Assembly: GCA_021199695.1 (NCBI GenBank)
Contig: JAJQHP010000080.1
Coordinates: 1 to 10,044, forward strand
Length of the DNA: 10,044 bases
Reading direction: 5' to 3'
DNA from: Clostridiales bacterium
GTDB taxonomy: Bacteria > Bacillota > Clostridia > Oscillospirales > Oscillospiraceae
Under the pieces are notes generated by a model. It had not been told where the DNA came from and did not search any database. It was given only the letters and a program-made list of their open reading frames with translations. This document shows, piece by piece, positions 1-5,609 of the stretch. The position numbers and the translations under genes are program-made. Each line of letters starts with the position of its first letter. The first letter of the stretch is position 1.

Positions 1-187
1 CCAGCTCCGCGCCGGAATCCAGGATGGTGATGAGGTAGCCGGAGAGCACCGGGTCCCCGGCGCTGTTTGTGTCCAGGGTGATTTTATAGAAGGAAGGGTC
101 TGCAATCAGATTGAACAGTGCCAGAAGCAGCAGGGCCGCAACGGGAATGAATATCTGATTGGAGATGATTTTTCTCAGTTTTGTCAT
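1..187 (-). CDS. Sugar ABC transporter permease, N-terminal part (runs off window)
   Basis: This is the first 62 codons of an inner-membrane permease; the rest lies beyond the left edge. The visible part starts MTKLRKIISNQIF, followed by one hydrophobic segment (about residues 12-30, rich in Ala and Leu) and then a short polar stretch leading to GYLITILDSGAEL. This matches the start of YtfT/RbsC-type permeases, where a first membrane helix is followed by a short loop before the next helix. The ATG (187-185) overlaps the TGA of the upstream ATPase gene as ATGA, so the two are translationally coupled and almost certainly partners in one importer. The YtfT-type assignment rests mainly on context and on the neighbouring YtfQ-like binding protein. 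A second permease (YjfF type) would be expected further downstream on this strand, outside the window. Confidence 0.85.
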   Translation of the reverse strand, partial: MTKLRKIISNQIFIPVAALLLLALFNLIADPSFYKITLDTNSAGDPVLSGYLITILDSGAEL

Positions 188-1695
188 ACGGCGGCCCCTC
201 CTGCGATGGTACTCATGATCTTGTTCTGGGTCAGATCCTCTCCGGTCAGCTCGCCCACCATCTTCCGGTCACGCATGACCACCAGACGGGAGCAGGTGTG
301 GAGCATCTCATCCGTCTCGGAGGAGATGAAGGTCACGCTCATGCCCTCGGAGGCCAGCTGGAGCGCCAGCTTCTGGATCTCCTGCTTGGTGCCCACGTCG
401 ATGCCCCGGGTGGGCTCGTCCAGAATCAGGTATTCCGGGTGCATCAGCAGCCACCGGGCCACGATGACCTTCTGCTGGTTGCCGCCGGACAGGCTCTTGA
501 TGGGGGTGTCCCGGGAGGCGGTCTTGACCTGGATCAGCTCGATGTACTCGTCCGCCAGCTTGTTGGCCTCAGCCTTGGAGTAGGGCTTCATAAAGCCCCG
601 AAGCACCTGGGAGGCCAGGATGATGTTGTCCCGGACGGACAGGTCCCCGATGATGCCGTCCGCCTTCCGGTCCTCGGAGAGGTAGGCGATGCCGTTCTTC
701 ATGGCGTCCAGAGGCTTTCTGATCTTGATCTCTTTGCCGTTCTTCTTCACCGTGCCGCCGATGACCCGGTCAGCGCCGAAGATGGCCCGGACGCACTCGC
801 TGCGACCAGAGCCCAGCAGACCGGTAAAGCCGTTGACCTCGCCCTTGTTGATGTAGAAGTCGAAGGGATAGATGCCCGCATCGCTCTGGAGCTGGTGGGC
901 CTCGATGACAGGGGCCGCCCCTTCCTCGGGCACGTAGCGGGGCTGCTCCCCCCGGAGGTCCGCCTGGTCGTCCAGCTCCTTGCCCAGCATTTTGGATACC
1001 AGCTGCACTCTGGGCAGGTCCTGAATGAGGTACTCTCCCACCAGCTGGCCGTCCCGGAGGACGGTGATCCGGTCGGAGACCTCATAGACCTGGTCAAAGA
1101 AGTGGGTGACAAAGACGATGCCCACGCCCCGCTCCTTCAGCTCCCGCATGAGCCGGAACAGCTTGGCCACCTCCTGCTCGTCCAGGGAGGAGGTGGGCTC
1201 GTCCAGGATCAGCACCTTGCAGTCCATGTCCACCGCCCGGGCAATGGCGATCATCTGCTGCACAGCCAGAGAGCAGTTTCCCAGCTGCATCTTCCCCGTG
1301 GCGGGGATGTCCAGATTCTTCAGGATCTCATCCGCCTGGGCGTTCATCTTTTTCCAGTTGACCGACGCTCCCCGAGTGCGGCCAATGTACATATTCTCCG
1401 CCACGGACAGGTTCGGGCAGAGAGTGATCTCCTGGTACACCGTGGCGATGCCCAGGTTCTGGGCGTCCTGAGGGGAGCGGATGGCTACGGCCTTCCCCTC
1501 CAGGAGGATGTCGCCCTCATCCTTGGAGTAAACGCCGGTCAGCACCTTGATCAGGGTGGATTTCCCTGCGCCGTTTTCCCCCATCAGTGCGTGAATCTCA
1601 CCCTTACGCAGGGTGAAATCCACGTTTTGCAGGGCCTTCACGCCGGGAAAGCTCTTGTCGATATGCCGCATTTCCAAAACGACATCGTGTTCCAT
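184..1695 (-). CDS. Sugar ABC transporter ATP-binding protein, two ABC domains (YtfR/AraG/RbsA type)
   Basis: A 503-residue cytoplasmic ATPase that powers sugar import, of the usual length for the family, which carries two ABC domains on one chain. Domain 1 has Walker A GENGAGKST (39-47), a relaxed signature CSLAVQQM (141-148), Walker B and D-loop VLILDEPTSSLD (161-172) and switch His198. Domain 2 has the family's altered Walker A GLLGSGRSE (292-300, Arg for the usual Lys), SEDRKADG (340-347), a full signature LSGGNQQK (402-409) and LILDEPTRGID (423-433). The Arg-containing second Walker A and the loose first signature are normal for RbsA/AraG/YtfR proteins. The start at 1695 is supported by AAAGGAG (complement of 1707-1713) about 11 bases upstream. 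It lies 163 bases after the binding-protein gene, with two hairpins in the gap, and overlaps the permease start by ATGA. The substrate cannot be told from the ATPase. Confidence 0.95.
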   Translation of the reverse strand: MEHDVVLEMRHIDKSFPGVKALQNVDFTLRKGEIHALMGENGAGKSTLIKVLTGVYSKDEGDILLEGKAVAIRSPQDAQNLGIATVYQEITLCPNLSVAENMYIGRTRGASVNWKKMNAQADEILKNLDIPATGKMQLGNCSLAVQQMIAIARAVDMDCKVLILDEPTSSLDEQEVAKLFRLMRELKERGVGIVFVTHFFDQVYEVSDRITVLRDGQLVGEYLIQDLPRVQLVSKMLGKELDDQADLRGEQPRYVPEEGAAPVIEAHQLQSDAGIYPFDFYINKGEVNGFTGLLGSGRSECVRAIFGADRVIGGTVKKNGKEIKIRKPLDAMKNGIAYLSEDRKADGIIGDLSVRDNIILASQVLRGFMKPYSKAEANKLADEYIELIQVKTASRDTPIKSLSGGNQQKVIVARWLLMHPEYLILDEPTRGIDVGTKQEIQKLALQLASEGMSVTFISSETDEMLHTCSRLVVMRDRKMVGELTGEDLTQNKIMSTIAGGAAV

Positions 1696-1724
1696 ATGTG
1701 TGATGCTCCTTTCGCAGTTGATAT

Positions 1725-1752
1725 GGCGCAGGAGTGCGCGCTTTCCTGCGCC
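1725..1752 (-). repeat. Perfect 9-bp hairpin before the ATPase ribosome site
   Basis: GGCGCAGGA (1725-1733) and TCCTGCGCC (1744-1752) are perfect inverted arms around a 10-base loop. The hairpin lies in the importer transcript between the binding-protein and ATPase genes, ending about 12 bases before the ATPase Shine-Dalgarno sequence. No T-run follows it, so it is not an obvious terminator. A likely role is protecting the upstream mRNA or tuning ATPase translation. Confidence 0.75.
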
Positions 1753-1779
1753 TCCTCCAGGGAGACGGCAGGTTGATAA

Positions 1780-1826
1780 GAAGTGCGGTACAGCGTACCG
1801 CTATCCGCTACGATGTACCGCACTTC
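1780..1826 (-). repeat. Perfect 13-bp hairpin after the binding-protein gene, with an alternative fold
   Basis: GAAGTGCGGTACA (1780-1792) and TGTACCGCACTTC (1814-1826) are perfect inverted arms around a 21-base loop, 33 bases beyond the stop codon of the importer binding protein. The left arm can also pair locally: GCGGTAC (1785-1791) with GTACCGC (1795-1801) around a 3-base loop, which excludes the long stem. In the transcribed (minus) direction only TTATC follows, a poor U-tract. Such intercistronic hairpins commonly keep binding-protein mRNA more abundant than the ATPase and permease parts, and that is the inferred role here. Confidence 0.75.
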
Positions 1827-1858
1827 AAGTGTCCTATGTTGAAGGGTGAGCTTAAAAC

Positions 1859-2959
1859 TCAGATGCCGTAGTTGTCCACATCCTCCTGAGTGATGGTGGT
1901 GGCGTCGAAGCCCTTCTCCTCCATGATGATGGTCTTCTCCTCGATGGTGCCGCCAGACTCCAGGGTCTTGATGATCTCATCGATGTAAGCAGCCTGGAAG
2001 GGGTTGCACTGACCGTCGTAGTTCCAGTTGCCCGCCAGCAGCTCCTCCAGAGCCCAGGCGTTGCAGTCGAAGCCCATGACGATGACGTCGCCGCCCACGC
2101 CGTGGCTGATGCCGGCCTTGTCCAGAGCAGCCACAGCGCCCTTGGCCATGTCGTCGTTCTCAGCATAGATCACGTTGAAGGACTCGCCGGAGTCGATGAC
2201 GGACTGGACGATCTGCTGTGCGGTCTCGGCATTCCAGTCGGCGGTCTGCTGCACGACCAGATTCCAGCTGTCCTCAGACTCTACCTTGCTGTCCAGAGCG
2301 CCGGTACGGCCCACCTGAGCGGCGGAGCCCATAACGTCCTGAATGTGGATGATGTTGTACTCCTCCAGGCCCTGAGACTCCAGCCAGGAAACGGCGGTCT
2401 CGCCCTCCTGAGCCATGTCGGAGACGATGGAGGCCACATACAGGCTCTCATCGGCGTCGATGGTACGGTCGAACAGGATGACCTGGATGCCGTTGTCCTG
2501 AGCGTCCTTCAGCACGGAATCCCAGCCGGAGACGTCAGCGGCGGAGAGGAGCAGGTAGTCCACGCCGGCCTGGACGGCCTGCTGGGCATAGGCGATCTGC
2601 TCGTCATTCTTCAGGCTGTAATAGAAGATGGCGTCATAGCCGTTCTCCTCGTTGAACATGGCCTGGAGATCCTTGTCGTTGGCGGTACGATAGCCGGACT
2701 CGTTGGGGTCGTTGTTGATAATGGCCACGGAGATCAGCTCGCCGCTGGAGCTGGTGTCGGCTTCTTCGGTGGCGTCGGCCTCTTCGGTGGCGTCGGCCTC
2801 TTCGGTGGCGTCAGCCTCCTCAGTGGTGTCGGCCTCTTCGGTGTCGGAGGTGGTGGTGTCGTCGGCGGTGTCGTCGGTGGCGGTGTCAGTGCTGCCGCCG
2901 CAGGCAGCCAGGCTGAGCACCATGGCCAGGGAGAGGAGCAGCGCAAGAAGCTTTTTCAT
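1859..2959 (-). CDS. Sugar-binding lipoprotein of the ABC importer (YtfQ/AraE-like)
   Basis: A 366-residue extracytoplasmic solute-binding protein that captures a sugar and delivers it to the importer encoded downstream. The start at 2959 is set by GTGAGG (complement of 2968-2973, 8 bases away) and by the signal peptide that follows: MKK, a hydrophobic core, and lipobox LAAC with lipidated Cys20. The same frame is open to 3154, but that extension has no signal peptide. Residues 21-72 are an acidic Thr/Asp/Glu/Ala linker containing five copies of a TEEADA-like hexapeptide. From residue 75 a type I periplasmic-binding fold begins (ISVAIINNDPNESGYR). Landmarks shared with YtfQ are GYR (89-91; GWR in YtfQ), GWDSVLKDAQ (145-154) and FDRTID (163-168). 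It is the first gene of the operon after a strong promoter. It is a paralogue of the lipoprotein at 4629-5609. The substrate is probably a furanose or pentose sugar; this is inference. Confidence 0.93.
   Translation of the reverse strand: MKKLLALLLSLAMVLSLAACGGSTDTATDDTADDTTTSDTEEADTTEEADATEEADATEEADATEEADTSSSGELISVAIINNDPNESGYRTANDKDLQAMFNEENGYDAIFYYSLKNDEQIAYAQQAVQAGVDYLLLSAADVSGWDSVLKDAQDNGIQVILFDRTIDADESLYVASIVSDMAQEGETAVSWLESQGLEEYNIIHIQDVMGSAAQVGRTGALDSKVESEDSWNLVVQQTADWNAETAQQIVQSVIDSGESFNVIYAENDDMAKGAVAALDKAGISHGVGGDVIVMGFDCNAWALEELLAGNWNYDGQCNPFQAAYIDEIIKTLESGGTIEEKTIIMEEKGFDATTITQEDVDNYGI
2756..2842 (-). repeat. Tandem 18-bp coding repeats (TEEADA linker)
   Basis: Five in-frame copies of an 18-base unit encode T-E-E-A-D-(A/T), residues 40-68 of the importer binding protein. 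Copies differ by a few bases (for example GCC/GCT and GAA/GAG exchanges). The repeats form an acidic spacer between the lipid-anchored Cys20 and the sugar-binding fold. Such repeats can change copy number by slippage, which would alter tether length without a frameshift. Confidence 0.9.
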
Positions 2960-2983
2960 TTGATTTTCCTCACTTTCTCGTGC

Positions 2984-3007
2984 ACGGGGCCGCTTTGCAG
3001 CCCCCGT
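2984..3007 (-). repeat. GC-rich stem-loop in the importer leader
   Basis: ACGGGGC (2984-2990) pairs with GCCCCCGT (3000-3007) allowing one bulged C, with a 9-base loop. It sits in the 5' untranslated leader of the importer mRNA, ending about 11 bases before the AGG of the binding-protein ribosome site. It may stabilise the leader or influence initiation. Its function is not shown. Confidence 0.5.
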
Positions 3008-3014
3008 TGATATT

Positions 3015-3035
3015 CGGGAAGATAATTTCCTCCCG
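3015..3035. promoter_or_regulatory. Dyad just downstream of the importer start site (candidate operator)
   Basis: CGGGA (3015-3019) and TCCCG (3031-3035) are inverted arms, with GGAA/TTCC (3017-3020, 3027-3030) as an overlapping alternative. Given the promoter at 3047-3076, transcription should begin near 3040, so the dyad spans roughly +5 to +25. That is a position where a bound repressor, such as the AraR-like protein encoded next door, would block transcription. It could equally be an RNA hairpin. No known consensus was matched. Confidence 0.35.
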
Positions 3036-3046
3036 TGCCTGCGTCC

Positions 3047-3076
3047 AGTATACCCTGTCACATTAGGAAAAGTCAA
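3047..3076 (-). promoter_or_regulatory. Sigma-A promoter of the importer operon
   Basis: On the minus strand TTGACT (complement of 3071-3076) lies 18 bases upstream of TATACT (complement of 3047-3052), close to the sigma-A consensus. DNA just upstream is very AT-rich, as expected for a strong promoter. The predicted start near 3040 gives a leader of about 80 bases to the binding-protein ATG at 2959. Confidence 0.8.
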
Positions 3077-3499
3077 TCTCTTTTTTGTTATATCTTCACA
3101 TTTTCTCTTAATTAAACAATACAAATTTTGTGCATAATATCCAAAAGAATACAACTTTCCCGCATCAAGACGCAGTCACACCCCGGGCAAGTTGACTTTT
3201 TTCAGATTCATCCGGCCGAAAGTTGATTATTTTACGGTTCGGTCTCTTATTTCCGTTTTTTCTTTCTGCGAATTTGCGCACAACTTTCTGACGCAAATCA
3301 AATTTTTATGGGGAATGGGCGAAAAAAATTTCCCATCAGCGGCCTCCGCCGCCTGGGAGGGCGCTCTGAGAAAAGGTCGATTTTTTCAGCTTGTCCTTCA
3401 AATTCCGTAAGAAATCAAACCACAATTTTAGGCAATTTCCCCGGATTTCCGGTAAACTTGTATTCAGGCAGACCACGCAAGACAGGAGGCGATCCGTCC
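3077..3499. promoter_or_regulatory. AT-rich divergent control region between importer and repressor genes
   Basis: No gene is supported here. The stretch holds an ACAAATTTTGT palindrome (3121-3131), three copies of CAACTTTC (3152-3159 and 3281-3288 on plus, 3218-3225 on minus), an ATTTGCG/CGCAAAT inverted repeat (3272-3278 and 3292-3298), a minus-strand terminator-like element (3322-3358) and a CCGGA-TT-TCCGG dyad (3441-3452) 48 bases before the repressor start. TTGACT at 3192-3197 and TTGATT at 3223-3228 look like -35 boxes on the plus strand, but neither has a convincing -10 partner, so the repressor promoter is not placed. The frame of the repressor is open back to 3308, but this part lacks coding character. 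Confidence 0.6.
3322..3358 (-). terminator. Terminator-like hairpin with U-tract, minus strand
   Basis: Read on the minus strand, TCCCA, one G, GCGGC, loop GGAG, GCCGC, TGA, TGGGA form a GC-rich stem with a small uneven internal loop. It is followed by AA and seven Ts (complement of 3322-3328). This is a good intrinsic terminator shape for RNA travelling from the repressor region toward the importer promoter. It could stop antisense or read-through RNA from the sensor operon before it enters the importer promoter. On the plus strand the same stem is not followed by a T-run. Confidence 0.6.
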
Positions 3500-4567
3500 A
3501 TGCCTGCAAAGTATATCGTACTGGCCCGGCTGCTCCGGGAGGAGTTGTCCGCCAACGGCAGTCAGCCCGGATACCGTCTTCCCACCGAAGAGGCCCTCTC
3601 CCGCCGCTACGGGATGAGCCGACAGACGGTCCGCCACGCCCTCCAGCTGCTGGTGGAGGACGGCATCATCGAAAAGCGGAGAGGCAGCGGCAGTTATCTC
3701 TCTGACAGCCAGGCTGCCGCCCCGCCGCCGGTGGCCATCGTTGTCACCTTTGTGGACGAATACATCTTCCCCACCGTGCTTCACAACGCCCAGCAGGTGT
3801 TTGCCCAGTACGGCTATCCCACGGTGGTCTACTCCACTGAAAATCAGATCGCCAGAGAGCGGGAAATCTTGCAGACCCTGCTCAGCGACCCGGTCAGCGG
3901 CATCCTGATCGAGGGCAGCAAAACTGCGCTGCCCTGCGCCAACGAGGACCTGTTTCGGGAGCTGCAATACCGTGGGGTCCCTCTCCTGTTTTTCCAGGGC
4001 CGCTACGAGAGCATGGCGGACTTCCCCTACGTCTGCGATGACAACTTTGGCGGAGGCATGATGCTGGCGCAGCACCTGGTCGGACGAGGCCATCAGCAAA
4101 TCGGCGGCATCTTCAAGAGCGACGATATGCAGGGCCCCCAGCGGTATCACGGCCTGACCGCCGGGCTGGTCAAGGCGGGGCTGCCCGTGTCCGACCGGCA
4201 TTTCTGCTGGTACGGCACCGAGGAACGGCTCTCTCTGGTCGAGCGCCAGGACGGAGGCTTTTTGCAGAGCTTTCTCCGGGAGCGGCTGGACGACGTCACC
4301 GCCATCGTCTGCTACAACGACGAGATCGCCCACTTTCTCATCCGGGAGCTGCTGACCATGGGCAGGCGGGTACCGGATGATGTGGCGGTGGTCAGCTTCG
4401 ACAACAGCTATTACAGCCAGATGGAGCCGGTCTCCATCACCTCTCTGGGCCATTACAAGCAAAAGACCGGCCAGGTGGCGGCCCAGCTGCTTCTGGAGCT
4501 GATCCACGGGCAGAGCTGCCGCTCCCGTCTGCTGGACTGGCGGCTGATGGTGCGCAGCAGCGGGTGA
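3500..4567 (+). CDS. araR: AraR-like transcriptional repressor (GntR wHTH plus LacI-type sugar-sensing domain)
   Basis: A 355-residue DNA-binding regulator expected to repress sugar genes until an intracellular sugar releases it. Residues 4-67 form a GntR-type winged helix: YRLPTEEALSRRYGMSRQTV (25-44) and then the wing RRGSGSYL (60-67). From about residue 78 a LacI/GalR-type periplasmic-binding-like domain follows, with EYIFP, GGMMLAQHL, GIFKSDDMQG, AIVCYNDEIAHFL and DDVAVVSFDNS. This domain order, the length and several of these blocks match Bacillus subtilis AraR, the L-arabinose repressor. The start at 3500 follows AGGAGG (3484-3489) by 10 bases; the longer open frame to 3308 lacks such a site and reads through AT-rich control DNA. 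The gene diverges from the importer operon, a typical place for its regulator, and ends at a strong terminator. The family is clear. The effector being arabinose is inferred from similarity remembered, not tested. Confidence 0.9.
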   Translation: MPAKYIVLARLLREELSANGSQPGYRLPTEEALSRRYGMSRQTVRHALQLLVEDGIIEKRRGSGSYLSDSQAAAPPPVAIVVTFVDEYIFPTVLHNAQQVFAQYGYPTVVYSTENQIAREREILQTLLSDPVSGILIEGSKTALPCANEDLFRELQYRGVPLLFFQGRYESMADFPYVCDDNFGGGMMLAQHLVGRGHQQIGGIFKSDDMQGPQRYHGLTAGLVKAGLPVSDRHFCWYGTEERLSLVERQDGGFLQSFLRERLDDVTAIVCYNDEIAHFLIRELLTMGRRVPDDVAVVSFDNSYYSQMEPVSITSLGHYKQKTGQVAAQLLLELIHGQSCRSRLLDWRLMVRSSG

Positions 4568-4585
4568 CAACAGATAACAGACAAA

Positions 4586-4629
4586 GACTGCCGTGCAGGG
4601 CATAAAGCGCTGCACGGCAGTCCTCTTTT
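4586..4629. terminator. Bidirectional intrinsic terminator between convergent genes
   Basis: GACTGCCGTGCAG (4586-4598) and CTGCACGGCAGTC (4610-4622) form a perfect 13-bp stem with an 11-base loop. On the plus strand it is followed by CTCTTTT, ending transcription of the AraR-like gene 18 bases after its stop. On the minus strand it is followed by TTTGTCTGTT, ending the sensor operon. The plus-strand T-tract reaches the stop codon of the sensor lipoprotein (4629-4631), so the two genes share one compact terminator. Confidence 0.9.
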
Positions 4630-5609
4630 CAATACGGTCTGGCCTCGATCTGTTCCTGGGTCAGCTCCTGCCAGGTGAAGCACGACTCCTCTACATAGGT
4701 GTGCTTTTCCGGCGTATCCCCCGCCTCCAGGGTCTGGATGGTCTCCTCCGCCAGCTCCCCCAGCAGGGGATTGCACTCCACCGCCAGGGCGATCTTCTGT
4801 TCCAGGCAGAGGGTGAGACAGGTTCTTGTGGCGTCGAAGGAGATGACGGAGACCCCCTCCGGCCCGCAGGTGTAGCCATATTCCTCCAGGGCCTCGATGG
4901 CCCCATAGGCCTCGTTGTCGTTTTCACAGTAGACCACCTGGATGTCCACCCCGCGCTCCTGAGCGAGATACTGGCACATCACCTCATACGCCTTGGCCTG
5001 GGTGAAGTCCCCGTCCAGCTGGGTCAAAATCGTCCAATTACTGTGGCGGGCCACCGCATCCTCCAGCCCCGCCGTGCGCCCGATCTGGGCGGTGGAGCCC
5101 AGGGTGCCCTGGAGATGAATGATGTTTACCGGCTCCGTCCCGTAGGTCTCCTCCATCCATGACACCGCCATCTCCGCCTCCTCCCGGAAGTCGGAGCCGA
5201 TGTGGGCGGTGTACAGGCTGTCATCCTCCGTCTCTATCATGCGGTCCACCAAAATCACCGGTATCCCGGCGTCTCTGGCCTCCTGGAGGACGGAGTCCCA
5301 TCCCGTCTCGCTGATGGGCATGAGGATGATGTAGTCCACCTTCTGCTGAATGAACTTTCGGATGGCGGAGATCTGGTTCTCCTGCTGCTGTTTTGCGTCC
5401 TCAAAGAGCAGCCGGTAGCCGTTCTCCTCGGTGAAAACCGCCTTGATGGACTCGGAGTTGGCCACCCGCCAGTCGGATTCCGCTCCCACCTGGCTCACGC
5501 CCACCACGATCAGATCGTCCTCCCAGTCCTCTCCGTCCCCTGCCGGTCCGGCACAGCCGCAGGTCAGCAGCAGGGCGGCAGTCAGCAGGAAAATAACAAA
5601 TCTTCTCAT
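4629..5609 (-). CDS. Sugar-binding lipoprotein of the sensor operon (YtfQ/AraP-like)
   Basis: A 326-residue lipoprotein predicted to bind a sugar outside the membrane and report it to the kinase encoded just upstream. Residues 1-19 are a lipoprotein signal (MRRF, hydrophobic core, LTCGC, probably lipidated at Cys19). A short acidic tether follows, and the mature fold starts at VVGVSQVGAESDWRVAN (35-51), strikingly like the YtfQ start with its Trp-Arg pair (47-48). Other YtfQ-like landmarks are QQQENQI (74-80), GWDSVLQEARDAGIPV (103-118), DR (122-123), IHLQGTLGSTAQIGR and YCENDNEAYGAI. The ATG overlaps the kinase TGA as ATGA, and GGGAGG lies just upstream. It is the last gene of a three-gene operon with no permease or ATPase, which argues for a sensing rather than transport role, as for AraP or XylFII. 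It could still feed the importer; that is not excluded. Confidence 0.92.
   Translation of the reverse strand: MRRFVIFLLTAALLLTCGCAGPAGDGEDWEDDLIVVGVSQVGAESDWRVANSESIKAVFTEENGYRLLFEDAKQQQENQISAIRKFIQQKVDYIILMPISETGWDSVLQEARDAGIPVILVDRMIETEDDSLYTAHIGSDFREEAEMAVSWMEETYGTEPVNIIHLQGTLGSTAQIGRTAGLEDAVARHSNWTILTQLDGDFTQAKAYEVMCQYLAQERGVDIQVVYCENDNEAYGAIEALEEYGYTCGPEGVSVISFDATRTCLTLCLEQKIALAVECNPLLGELAEETIQTLEAGDTPEKHTYVEESCFTWQELTQEQIEARPY

Noticed and set aside
184..1695. Possible defect in the ATPase (Arg in second Walker A, loose first signature)
   Set aside because: Both are usual in two-domain sugar ATPases of the RbsA/AraG/YtfR group and do not indicate decay.
181..1776. Long plus-strand open frame opposite the ABC ATPase
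   Set aside because: It lies wholly antisense to a gene with every ABC motif intact; its Leu/Gly/His/Gln-rich translation is typical of the reverse strand of GC-rich DNA.
2756..2842. CRISPR-like short repeats
   Set aside because: The units are adjacent with no unique spacers and lie in frame within a lipoprotein gene.
2960..3154. N-terminal extension of the importer binding protein
   Set aside because: The extension contains the promoter and leader DNA and would bury the lipoprotein signal peptide; the start at 2959 has a good ribosome site.
3308..3499. N-terminal extension of the AraR-like repressor
   Set aside because: The added 64 residues precede a complete winged helix and come from control DNA; AGGAGG at 3484-3489 supports the start at 3500.
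2960..3499. Catabolite control (cre) site or riboswitch in the importer control region
   Set aside because: I read both strands and found no convincing TGNAANCGNNNNCA-type match and no known riboswitch core.
3464..4615. Minus-strand open frame opposite the AraR-like gene
   Set aside because: It runs through the terminator hairpin at 4586-4622 and overlaps a well-supported repressor; its composition is that of an antisense shadow.
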